From assembly GCF_003254395.2 (NCBI RefSeq), contig NC_037647.1, positions 6,980,876 to 7,044,875 of the forward strand: 64,000 bases of DNA. The letters run 5' to 3'. This document shows, one piece after another, positions 50,046 to 62,205 of the stretch. The notes below the pieces were generated by a model. The model was not told the origin of the DNA and did not search any database. It was given only the letters and a program-made list of their open reading frames with translations. Origin of the DNA: Apis mellifera (lineage: Eukaryota; Arthropoda; Insecta; Hymenoptera; Apidae). A program made the position numbers and the translations under genes. The stretch's first letter is position 1, and every line of letters starts with the position of its first letter.

Positions 50046-52133
50046 AGCTATTAACTTTTACGCATGTTATTCAATACTTGCCGTCTGGTTACCTACCGAC
50101 TATCCCCGTAAAAGTAGCGATCGTTCTATCTGAAACGAGGGTATAAACCTGCTTGCGCTTTGTCGTTAATATATACCTCGAACAACTTATAACACGATAA
50201 ACATCGAACACGCGTACGATATCATGGATCATTAACAATCATTCCTCGAATAAATGGCGTTTAACCTTACTGGCCTTTCGCCACGTCACGTCGAGACGGA
50301 ATTAGTAGGAAGTCCCTTTGGTAAATTCAATTTGATAAACGATGAAAGAGACGATCTCTTTAGGTTTTTAGGTATCGAAACTATAGACGATACAAACTAC
50401 TCTCTCCTTTGATCGATCGAGAAAGAGAGATCCACGATTCACCGTTTTTCCCCGATTAAATTTTGCGATAGATATTCGCGAAACTAAGATTCAAACGAAG
50501 AAACGTTCGATAATTTATCGTTATCAGTTCTTTCTATAATCCTCGTCGATTGTTTCGAAGTTATCGTTGTTCGGATTAATAGATAATTGAAACGAAAATA
50601 TCTATATATATATTATATCGGGGAAACTTTCTGTATGTCGGATTTATTTTTCTCTCGAGTGGATATCGTTATTCGAATAATGAAGAATCGGAGGAATCTT
50701 TGTTATCCAAGTTTGATGGAGGATATTAAAATGCTCGAGTGATCCCGATAAATTAAGAGGAGCTATACGGAATCGATCGTCTTATCTTTCTTTCTTGTTT
50801 GTCTCATCTCTTTCTCTCTCTTTCTCTTTCTCTGAATCGCGAAAAAAATCATTTCGAGGATTTCTTCGAGGAGGAGGAAAAGAAATTTTATCGCCACAAG
50901 ATCGATTCCTGAATAAACTTTTCATTATTTAATATCTGTTTGCCGATATTCTTCTTTTTTTTCGAGAATCCTGTTGGCGTTACCAAACACTTGCACAAAA
51001 TGAAACCAGTAACGAGTTTCTCCCTCAACGAATCGAAATTTGAAATTTATTTTTTCGAGAAGAGAAGTTTCTCGTGCGCCGATCGGATCGATCCTTGATG
51101 TTGGAATCGCGCGATTAATCTCTGCACGCGATTTAAACGCGAAATACACCGCGTTTGGATAAGTGGCAAAAAGCACCAGGTAATGAAGCAAGCAGAGTGG
51201 TTTTCTCGATCGAATCGCTTCCGCGTTGCACGCTTATTTCAAATATTCCTTGCGAATCCGACGCTTCGAACGGATCGTATTTTGACGATCGTATATTTTT
51301 TTTTATTTTATTTTAAAAATCTTCCTCGGCGCGATTATCAATTAAATTCCATCCGGTTGATTCGGTGTGCAACGTGTTCCCTCCGCGATTTTTTTCTCAA
51401 GGATTCTTCAACAACGAACGATACTTCAACAAACCCATCGGATGGTAAATAAAATGGTTCTGGAAAAAGTAGCCGCCCACGCGCGTTCTCTTTTCAGCGT
51501 CGCGTCAAAATAAACAATCCATCGGATCGATTGCGTACACCGTCTTGCATCGTAAAACGCGTTAAGCGATCGCAAGATAATTTATAACGGTATAAATTGT
51601 ATAAATTGTAAAAATTATTTATAAACGAATCGAGACGAACAGGAGCAAAGATAATGAAGCCTGAAGTCATTCAAGTTTTTCGTTATTATCGTTCTTCTAC
51701 GAGCAATTTGGATAATTTATGATTCGAACAAACAAATTCTGAGATACTTCTATTAAACTCTCTCTTTCTCTTCCATTATATTCCATATCGAAATATTGAA
51801 AAGATTTGTCAAAACGCGAATAAAAATCGAAGAAATTCAGGTGTGGAATTTCTGTTTTTTCACTCGTCTACTGGAGAAGTAAAGTCTCGAAAGAATCGAA
51901 CGTTGTCATCACGTGTTAGCCAAGGGCGAAAAATTTGTCGAAAAGCAGAATCGATCGTTAAAGAAGGAGCGTAAAAATCTCTGGCAAACTCATTATCCTA
52001 ATCGTGGGCACATCTTCAAACACCTCTGGTTTTCTAAATTATTCCCAATCCTCTTTCGAAACGTTTTACCCGGCTTCTTCGCGACCGAGCAATTAATCAA
52101 TCGAAGCGAAAAGTAACGCTTAACTATTTTCAG

Positions 52134-52258
52134 CAGGTTCCGCGGCCAGCGATTAATCAACCGACCGGCATTTCGAATGGAAATGCAACGCTTAATCACT
52201 TGGGACGGCATAACTCCGCTGAAACTACAGCATCTACAGTTGGCCAAACTATCTTCAG
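52134..52258 (+). other. Candidate spliced exon of unknown transcript
   Basis: A strong acceptor (TTAACTATTTTCAG) at 52120-52133 and a donor (CAG before GTAATA) after 52258 bound 125 nt with an open frame. The frame reads RFRGQRLINRPAFRMEMQRL and then ITWDGITPLKLQHLQLAKLS. I do not recognise the peptide, and no partner exon is evident. It may be a non-coding exon or a chance arrangement. Confidence 0.2.
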
Positions 52259-54435
52259 GTAATAATCCAGAACGGTGCTCGACGATTTCGCGTAGTAGTA
52301 GGTTCGGCGCGGATGAGAACTCGTGGTGGAAATCCTGGATCCTCGGTTACTCGACGACGCCCTCGATTCGAGCGACTGCAACAAATCACATCGATAACGA
52401 ACGTCCATCCTCGCCCACGCTGCGCTACCATCCCCCGTTTTAATGTCGCTTCACATTCGCGCGAATCTAAGAGCTAAGTTGTATCGCGATTCGTTCCGAG
52501 CAGATGAATTTTTTTCCATGAAATTTTGAACGTCATGCAACTGTGAACGCCGTATCGAATATCGGGATATTCGTTTTCAACTTGGAGCGGGGGGGACCTC
52601 TTTCGTTCCACTCTTTTCAGAGCGTTGCGTGGAAAATTGATGATATTCGAATTGATCGAAATTCTTCTAAGCCTCTTATTATTTATCCTCTCGTCGAAAA
52701 ACTTGTTAACGCGTTGACAACATCGATTTGACACTACGAGAATTAGAATTTTGTTAATTAAGAAAATTATTGAAATCAAGATATGAATATAATATAATAA
52801 TTTTAAATATAAATTTAAAAAGTGAAATATAATAGAAATAATGGTAAATAATTAAAGAAACATAAGAATTAAAATCGAAAGAGAGAATATGATCGATGGA
52901 TAATATTTCATGTTAATCTTTCAAGAAAAAGTTTCTTCTGTTTGAAGTAAAATATTTTCAGACTTGTGAAATTTTCTTCTTTGCACAATGTCTTAAGATC
53001 TATCTTAGAAAATATCAATAATGAAAAGATCACGTTTAAGATGTTATTAGGATTTTTATTTTCCTGCATGAGAGAGTTTTACATAATAGGATTTACTGGA
53101 AAATAATTCAGTATAAACTATGTGTCAGATGTGAAACAATTATACCGATCGATGGATCGAATTACCGCAAACACGTTCGTAACTCGCGATACGAATAGTT
53201 GATACGAAACAAGAAAAGAGGTGTGATCTATTATGGCATGGCCGTTCCTTTTACCAACGAAAATACAATGAATCGTTAATCAATCGAGATATCGGAACAC
53301 AGGTGTCCACGTTTGTGGATCAATCTACGATACGCCGATTCTTACACAATCGTCCTTTAAAGTTTATTCGCTATACTTTCGTAACGAACACTTATCGATC
53401 GATCTGATTGAAAACTCGAAAGATCGACGAGAAACCGCTAATGATGGTCGATCGATGTTGGTGTAAATTGACAGCTATCCGAGAATATATTTTTCAAGTT
53501 GTTTCATTATCCTTGCGCGTGAGTTCGTTTGGAGATGTCAGAGTTTAAAAGCGTCCCAATTTCTTCTTTTTTTATTTTTTTTGTTTAAAAATTGACTCAG
53601 GTGTGCAAAGACTTTGTCTCTCGAACTCTGTATATTTAGACTCGGATATTCAAAGCGTGTGGTGCGTTTGGGAATATATTTTCTAAGCTACTAGTCTTTC
53701 AATCCACGTCCATTCAATCTGATCGCTGATTCGAACCGATCGGATTTCTATCCAGTAACACGGTAATGTTGTTGTATTACAGTAACGTTTAACGAGCGGC
53801 CCGGTGCTGCAGAGATATTTTTTTAAGCGTAACACGCGACAAAGCTTTCGATAGTCAATTGCTTTTAATCGTTTCCCGCTTTCCCGCGTCGTCCATTCGA
53901 TATTATCCATCTTTATTAAATCTTTAATAATCCCATTATATCGTCAAACGTACAACCATTTCCACGTACATACGCTTCCATTAAATCGCTAACTCCGCGT
54001 AACGCAATTACCGTTTCTCAAAACGAATTCACACGATTTCTATAATTTCCCAACGAATTGATTTACAATTTCTATTTTACCGCGCCACGGCCACAGCTTC
54101 CTAAACCTGAATATTTCAATGACTTGGCCCGCTCGAACACGAAGAAGCCCCGACATAAAATTATTCCGAAACGCGTCGAATTCCTTTGGTCGGCGCGAAA
54201 TAAAACGCGCGTCCCGCAAAATATTCGAAAGTCGATCCGCTCCAACTCTCCAACGGGCCAACTTATATCGGTCCTCGGAGACACATGCATTTATCGTTTC
54301 TTTTCCTTTTTCTTTTTTTCTTGTTTTTTTCTTTCTTTTTCTTTTTTTTATTTCTTGCGATTCCTCGAAGTGACCACCACCTCGAAGGATCGAGAGACAG
54401 AAGAACAAGCTTATACGTGGCCTGATTCCACCGTG

Positions 54436-54453
54436 GGCCCCACGTGTGGGGCC
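54436..54453. promoter_or_regulatory. GC-rich palindrome containing a CACGTG E-box
   Basis: GGCCCCA and TGGGGCC flank CGTG, and the hexamer CACGTG lies at 54441-54446. CACGTG is the core site of bHLH factors of the Myc/Max, USF and Clock types. Function here is inferred only from the motif. Confidence 0.3.
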
Positions 54454-54816
54454 ACAGTTTCCGGTTTTGGAGTGCCGCGAATTCGTCGGCCGGAAACCCC
54501 TCCGGTGAAACAAAGCGCGCCATAGTTTCGAAACTGCCCCGAGTGAGGAGGTGGGGGACCGCGAAAACTGGAGACGGTTTACGTAACACCGAAGATTATA
54601 TCCGTGCATTCAAGAGAAACAAACGAATCGATGACAGCCGGTTTGTTTCGTTTTTCCATTCCAACGTATCATTTCTGTTCTGGAATATTGTCGATGACGC
54701 GCCCAGAATAAAAAATGCTAACTAAAAATTGAATGTTGGAATGGAACGAATCGCAAATTACAGCGTATTTTTCTACTAGGAGGAATTAGAGGAAACAATA
54801 TATATATATATATATA

Positions 54817-54845
54817 GTTGTACATATATGCAACATATGTACAAC
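54817..54845. repeat. Perfect 11-bp inverted repeat beside a TA microsatellite
   Basis: Arms GTTGTACATAT and ATATGTACAAC surround ATGCAAC. It directly follows a TA run (about 54799-54816). Confidence 0.85.
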
Positions 54846-55323
54846 ATCGATAATCGCTTTACGAATCATAAAGTACACTTTACCGTAATGAATCATTGCA
54901 CAATCACCACTCGGCGAATAAATCAATACCGGAATGTTATGGAAAAAATTTTCCATCATATTGTACAATCTTAAATTCCACGATAATTAACACTTCTTTT
55001 CCGATTTTTCATAATTTTTTTTCACCGATTCTAACGACAGGATCGCTCCTCCCAATCGTTCACCAATCGAGCAACGATCCATCAACACGCCCTAAAACTT
55101 TCCTTTTCCAATCTCCCCTTCTATCTTTCGTAAATAAAAAAAAAAAAGAAGAGGATATAATTCTAGTCTACTACTCACTGACGTCTCGATCAAGCTGAAT
55201 CCTCCTCGATTTCTCTTGCTCCGTGGAAGCGTCCGTCCGTTCCCAGGGCGACGTGCACGTCGCGTGGTTCACCGCGGATCCCAAGAGTTTCCAACCGGGA
55301 GCCGGTTTCGAGATGTATCGGCT

Positions 55324-55350
55324 GACGAGACGAGACGAGACGAGACGAGA
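55324..55350. repeat. GACGA pentanucleotide microsatellite
   Basis: Four GACGA units followed by two GATGA variants. It lies in the gene-poor interval. Confidence 0.88.
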
Positions 55351-57450
55351 TGAGATGAGAATGGGGCAGAGAAGGGGAGGAGAGAGGAAGAGGAGCGCAC
55401 GTGGCGGGAAGGCAAAGCGCGGCCGCAAAAACGGCAGGCTACGACACGACCTCGCCGACGGTCGCAACGAGACTGAACTTCCAGCGAGAATACCGCCTCC
55501 AGTCTGGAAACAGCTGCTCTGCCAGCCAGCGCCAGAAAACTGCTCGGTCGCTTGGCGGACAGGCCAAGCCGCGCCAAGTATATCTTCTGCGAGTGGCGAT
55601 CCGGACGTGGTAGGGGTACTCCACTAGAAAAATCACATTTCACCCTATTAGGACCACGCTGTTCTTCACCTAACGTCCGTGATGATCGAGGATGGAGGAT
55701 GAAAGAAAAAAATTGTCCCCGCTGTGGTATGTTAAGTAATTGCAGCTCTCCGATTCTTTCTGTATCTCGAACGACGGTCTTCTTTTTTTTTTTCTCCGGT
55801 CAGAGGATGATTCACCACCGATGGTTCCAGTTTATATGATATTCGATACTCGCCGAGAGATTATAATTTTAATTTAATAAGTTGTCGCGATTGTAGACAT
55901 CTGGATGAAGACAATCTGATTGGTTACGCCGATCTTCTGAAATCGTCGTTATGAATTTTAATGGTATCTTGAAAAAGGTGTAAGTATATAAAAATAGAGA
56001 GTATTATACGTACTCCGTTTTAAAATTAGAATTAATTAAAATAAAATTTCCACCAAATGTAAATTGAAAGAGAATAAATAAGGATATAATATAAATACTT
56101 ACATATAATCCGTTTCCTTTATTCTTTGAAAATCAAAATTTTGATCAAAAATTTCACATCAAGTATCTCCTTTTTTACTTATATCTAATATATCTACTGG
56201 TATATTTTGTCACGAATCAATCGACGAGGAGAATTAATCTTAATTTTTACCGAGAACTGAAAAAGAAAATTATAACGTTAAACGTAGATCATAATACACG
56301 ATTGTAGGAGCGTAATTCGTCATCGCTCCAACAATTGTTTTTAATCTAGATTTTTACCTCTCAATCTCTTTAACCCAATTACTCTCGGATTATAATCGAA
56401 TATTCCTAAGTGCATTCTTATCATTTCCAAAACCATCGACGAGAAAGTTGGTTGAGAAGGAGCCCGAAAAATATCTGCTGATGGCAGGATAACATACCGC
56501 GCTTGTAACGCGCCTCCGTATAGTATAGGGATATTACCTGAAAAAACGAATATTCCCCTTCACTGACAGCTGCTCGTGTAAATATTTACATTTCGTATGA
56601 GGGCCGGGGTCGTTCACACGAGGCCTGCAACTTGCAGTCCGACGCAAGTTGCGCAGCTCGTTCGAATGCAACGTGTAGGGATGCAAATTTAGAAACATAA
56701 GGAGGAACACTTAGGAACACCCAAAATCGATCGTCTCGTAAAATATCCAACGATCGCGAGAAAAAAAAAAAATAGGACACGGTTATAAAACGAAACGTAC
56801 GTGCCATTTTCCCGCGTCGCGATTCCACCAGTCCTCGTACGAAGATCATAAAGATCCCCGTTGAAACATGGATGAGAAACGACTCGAAAACAAGACTCGA
56901 CGTGGTGCGATTCGATAAATCTTGCGCGTAAATGTATACGCGTTCGAGGAAGAGGAACCGTGTAACTGTACCACCAGCCTTTTATTGCCGCGGTATTAAC
57001 GTATCTTCGCCTCTTTCAACCCGTCATTTACCTCACCGGTCGCTTTAAACCACCTGTACGCGCAGTTATTACCGTAGCGAGACTACCACGTTTATTCGCT
57101 CCGAATCCGAGAGGGAAAGGATTTGTTCGTGGAACGATCGATAAGTCGAACCGAACAACCTGATAACAGCAAATTCGGTGAGTCGTCGGTCTTACTCATC
57201 GATCAGCTTATCTACGCGCTTTTAAACACGATTCAGATACGATTTCTAGACTCGATTGGGGGACACTTAGATCGATAGCAAATATTAACTTGGACAGATA
57301 TCTTGGAATATATGTACATACGTTTAACAATGTCTCTCCTTCTTCCGCTGAATCCCCTCCTGCTTATTTTATAGATAATCTTTCTTCGCCAACTTTTCCT
57401 TTTTCCCTCTCTTGAAAGAGACATTACGACGAAGGGATTAACCTTGAATA

Positions 57451-57478
57451 ATTATAACTCGACACGTCGAGTTATAAT
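57451..57478. repeat. Perfect 12-bp inverted repeat with 4-base loop
   Basis: Arms ATTATAACTCGA and TCGAGTTATAAT surround CACG. All 12 pairs match. It could form a stable hairpin in RNA from either strand, or act as a palindromic protein-binding site. No neighbouring gene explains it as a terminator. Confidence 0.9.
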
Positions 57479-59574
57479 CAGAGCTCGGGAAGAGCGTTAA
57501 GATCCTTCACTGTGTCTGTCACCCGTTGCCACTTGACGTTGCCGTTGAAATAATCTCTCCTCTTTTTAGAGAGCTTGGTCTCGGCCATTCGTTCAACGAG
57601 TCCATCCATATGTCATCTCGCGAGAAACAAATCATAGCTGTTGTCGGGCCATCGAAAAGGCGAAGCCACTTGTTCGAGCCGAGCCATCCTCTGGCATCCT
57701 CGCTTTGACCGAGTCGCATGCATAACTAAGTCCTCGTCGATCGGCTATTTATTTAGACACCGGCTCGAAACTCGATGGCGCCAGAATATTTGCGATATTG
57801 CAGAGAGCGCCTGCCTCCGAGAGTGGGCGGTTCAGGTGAAATGTTTATGCGTTTCGCGAAAGCTGCACACTCCGGGTATCTTCCTCTTCAGGTGGGCAAA
57901 TCCTCGATGCCTGCGAAAATGTTCCGCGAAAGGGGAATTTATACACGCGTGTGTTAGCTTTCCCACTGCTCGGCTGCAATTTCGAGAAATGGCCCGGTGA
58001 ATTCCATGAAAGGCGGGAGCATTGGTGATAAATTCGTTTACTTTCGCGTACAAAGGGTAGGAAAATAAAGTGCACAAGAGGGAAACTTGGAATTGTATTG
58101 TTCGTTCGATAGCCATTCGAATCCCGACCATCACTCGAAAATAATCATTGGTGGAAATTGCGAGAATTTCAATGACTCCGGTGCACAAAGGAGTCCAAGA
58201 TAAATTACGTTTTAGGAGAGTTTGTATTTCGTACTCTGGGTTTTCTCTGGTAAATTGTATTTCACCTCGACGAAGCTAGGACGAAACGATCCTCTTCGAA
58301 TCCATACTGGGACGATTGGTTATTTATTGAACGAGCAACAAGTTTCTAGAGGATAGGGAATGGTTCGTTTCATTTTCATACAGCATCGAAAGCAACTTAT
58401 CATTCTTGCGATCCAACGTCGCCAATGAACACTAAACCGGTCGGTGATTTTCACTTGTCAAGCTCTCCGATTACGTTTTGCGAAAAACAAGAAACTACCG
58501 TGCACGAGTCGTGCCTCATAATTATTCCGTCCTATTCGAACGCATCGATTTGTCAGACAGCTGCTCACGCGAACTAGTTTTCGTCTAATCCGTCTATTCC
58601 TTTCCTACTACCCCGAAGGCATAATTAAAGTCTCGTAGATCATGCGTAAACGTGTCCTGATTTGTACGTAATAATGATGCTTGGACGCGTTTGTCGGGAT
58701 AATTGTACGAAACATCTTGGAAACGAGCGTTTCGATCGCGAAAAAAAAATGCGTATATGAAATATTGGCCGTAGCATTCGAATGGATTTATTAAACTTAT
58801 ATAAGTGTCAAAGTTATTTCGTCACCGTCTTCTTGACATCTTATTTTAACGATGCGATTAACGTTTCGAGAAGAGAGCTGTGCTGATTGATCAAAGGCTA
58901 AACTTTGAAAAAGTTATTTTTTTTTTCTTAATAACTTTGTCGAATTGTGAATGTCGTTTTTCCATGTCATTGAGAAAAAGTATCCTCTCAAGAACATTTC
59001 ACCGCCAGTTACAACAATGGTCTTCTCCTCCGTCAGTCATGAATAAAACCGCGCATTCGCAGAAATTTCCTCCAGTAATTTTTCTATTCAGAATTCAGAA
59101 TGGAACAACGTTCATACATGTATATATATGTATATATATTATATAACGGGTTATACCATTGTACGAATTTATAAAAAACCTAATGTTCCATTGACGTTCA
59201 TCAAAACTTCTCTTCTCCGCGTTCGAAAAGGAACATTCTTGCTTTTATCATTAACCACGAGGGTGCAAGAAGCACGTTGGGCTGATAGTACGTTAAAAGG
59301 TAGCACGAGAGATAAGCGCGAGGAAGGTTAGATACGGGAATGTGTGTCGAGTAGTCTGCTACACTTTCAAATCCGTAACAGAGAAGGTAGCCCGAGAAGG
59401 TTGCCGTATGGGTCATACATAATGCAGGGACAAAGTAGAGATGAACGGGCATGTTAAATTCGCAATGCAAATTTCACGTGAAAACTTCCGATCGGTCGTC
59501 CCCATACCCTCGCGACGAATTCCTATTTTTCATCAATAATTTACCTCCTCTTACCCTTTCTTTCTTTCCTCTTT

Positions 59575-59595
59575 CCTCTCTCTCTCTCTCTCTCT
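59575..59595. repeat. CT dinucleotide microsatellite
   Basis: CT repeats within a longer pyrimidine-rich tract (about 59550-59605). Confidence 0.85.
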
Positions 59596-61035
59596 TTTTC
59601 CATCTTATCGACGAGCGTGCAAACTTCCATCGAGGGTATCTGGCGTCTTCATCTTCCGGTTCGTTCCGCTTTCTTTCAATAAGAATAGAATACATTTGGA
59701 GAGAAGGTGAGAATGAATATCGCGATGAATATACGTTTATACTCGGAAACTCGTGATGCAGTGTCGAATACTGATGCCTCTTTTCATTCTTGATCCCAGC
59801 TGAACCGATACCAATATTTCTCCGCACGATTTCTTTTCTTTATCTTCCTCCATCTCTCTCTTTTTTTCTATATTTATTAATTATTCCATCGACAGTAGAC
59901 CTCTCGTCTTGTCGTCATCGATTCATCCATTCATCCTTACCCTAATCGAAACATCCCCCTTGCTCGGACCCAGGTAACAAGTAACACCGCTGGCTCACGT
60001 GCTCAACCCACGTTAGACGAATATCATTTACCAATAGATAGATCGGGTTACCGGCGGACCACCGGCGGATAGAGAGCAAGAGTTACTTTACGTTACGCTG
60101 AATTAGGTCACCTGTTCCTCCGGTCTTCTCCGCAGACAGGAAGTCGTTCAAGTTCGTCGATTACGCGTACGTGGTACACCCTCTCTTAACTCGTAACGCC
60201 TCATCGCGGGCCATTTTTTGCAACGAGTTGCATACGAGGAAAAGAAAAGGAAGATATACGTGAATAATTCGTTTGATTATTTATGCAAAGGGATGTCAGT
60301 GCGAAAGTGTGCGGTTTGATTAAAACAAAACGATTATACGAAAGCGTAACGTAGAGAAAAAGAAAAAGGAGATCTCTGTCCGCCTTGTTTCCTCCGAGTC
60401 GTTAGCGGATTGGACTGTCTCCTCAACGATTAGATCATCTTCACCCTTGCGGCATTTTCATCCGCGACGACAAAGCCACGGCATATCCCGGATGCGATGA
60501 TTATAGTTAAGAATCGCCGAGTCTTACCGGCCCCTTACTCTCGCCAATCTGTTCGTCCATCTCTTTCCTTCCTTCCCTCTTGTATCAACCGTTTCTCTCT
60601 TTCCTGTCTTCGAGACAGGACAACCACGTGCGCCCTGTCAGGGCCCACGCGACACCCATTATGGGCAATCGGCCCTTCAAATGCGCTATAATCGGCCGGG
60701 GCGATTCTTCAATCTCGCCCTGGAATGCGTCTTCAGTAAGTGGTCACGCTTGCCGGAATTATAATATTATCTAGTTGGAGCGCAACCGGACAAGAAGAAT
60801 CATCAAACTCGTTATGCAACAATGTATACATTCCCGCGATGCGATCATTGGAAATCTTTTTTACTTTTGAGGCGGATGAGGAGGTTGAATAGATGATCGT
60901 GGTTGCAAAAATTTGTGTACACGTTATGGGTACAAGCATTGATTTTATATTTCTCTCTACATATGTGATTACTTGTATATAAATTAAACTAGTATCAGTC
61001 CTCCAGACGAAACAGAATTATCTTTACAAAAGTGT

Positions 61036-61089
61036 TTTTTTTTTTTTTTTTTACTCATACTCGGATAGAATACATTTTTTTTTTTTTTC
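61036..61089. repeat. Two long poly-T runs
   Basis: Runs at about 61036-61052 and 61075-61088 are separated by ACTCATACTCGGATAGAATA. Seen from the minus strand they are poly-A runs downstream of Uxs. They sit close to the composition change at about 60.9 kb. Confidence 0.8.
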
Positions 61090-61750
61090 GTACGGTATAA
61101 AATTACTTTCCTGTTTACACACTTATGAAATATTACAGTACTTACGGCTTACACTGTGTATATATCACACAACACGTTATTAATATATTACAAACGTTCA
61201 AAAGAATTATTTCATAAGAAGGAGAAATCTTGAGACCGCATTTGTCTCTATAATAAAAAATTCGATGACAAAAATTATTAAAAACTTACTTATTAATTAC
61301 AAGTATAGTGATTAATTTTACTATCATATATCATTACAGAAATTCAATAATAGATAATGTCATGTATATTCGAGAAAAAATTAATTTTATAGAAATATTA
61401 AGTAAATCCGGTATAATACCTTTCAAAGTTCGTGTCGTTTAATCTAATAATTTATATAGGGAAAAAGAATATTAATTTTCCCCAGCACCGTCGCACACAA
61501 TTCTAAACATAGGATTTTAAAAATTTCATTTCATTATAAAATAAGTAATATAAGCATTCACCACTTGAACTAAATATTATTGCATACCATATATATGTAA
61601 TAAATAAATTCATTATATTTGTGTTGAACTTAACAAGTTATCATCCTAATGAAGCTGAAATAAATATCGATTTCATAAATACAAAATATCAATTTTGGTA
61701 CGAAAATTTTTTCTTATTAAATTTTTTAAATATCATTGTATTTCTTTTTT

Positions 61751-61770
61751 TTTATTTTTTTTTTTTTATT
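61751..61770 (-). terminator. Candidate polyadenylation signals of Uxs
   Basis: On the minus strand, two AATAAA hexamers lie at 61770-61765 and 61756-61751, about 170-185 bases past the stop codon, inside an A-rich stretch. They are the nearest AATAAA hexamers I noticed downstream of the stop. AT-rich sequence yields such hexamers by chance, so this is only a candidate. Confidence 0.35.
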
Positions 61771-61936
61771 TTAAATTAAAAAAGAGAATATGTGTACCTG
61801 TTAATATTCTAAATTATACAAAATTTTCAATTTGGACGGGGAATCTCTTGGCACATAATGGTCCATAGCATAATGGCACTTTCCGAAACCACTTATTAAA
61901 AGTGGATAAAAATTAATTGTATTGATATTTTGTTTG

Positions 61937-62205
61937 TTAGAGTTGTTCTACTATATCGTGATCATTTTTGTAAGAATATTGTTTGAAACTACTTTTCTGA
62001 GAATGCTTTGTTCTTTGTAATTCCTTAGCGAAATACATTATCGTTTTTTTAAGTCCTTCTGCTAAAGGAACTTTTGGTTCCCAATTTAAATATTTTTTAG
62101 CTCTAGTGATATCTGGTCTTCTTCGCTGTGGATCATCTTCGACCGCGGCAAGTTCAACTATTTTACTATTAGTACCAACTAGATCTTTTATTATAAGAGC
62201 AAATT
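61937..62205 (-). CDS. Uxs: Uxs exon 5: C-terminal region and stop
   Basis: The acceptor is TTACAG. The first two bases complete Glu363, then FALIIKDLVG leads to DDPQRRRPDITRAKKYLNWE, the conserved C-terminal motif of UXS proteins, and KVPLAEGLKKTIMYF. The last about 25 residues (from ELQRTKHSQK) are polar and probably not conserved. The TAA stop is at 61939-61937. Confidence 0.95.

Larger units (their letters stand above)
50041..61700. other. Gene-poor interval, block 5, up to the 3' flank of Uxs
   Basis: No supported gene. It contains the candidate exon at 52134-52258, AT-rich islands (about 52740-53140 and 55860-56400), the palindromes at 54436-54453, 54817-54845 and 57451-57478, and pyrimidine runs. 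From about 60.9 kb the sequence becomes uniformly AT-rich and CpG-poor. Confidence 0.55.
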
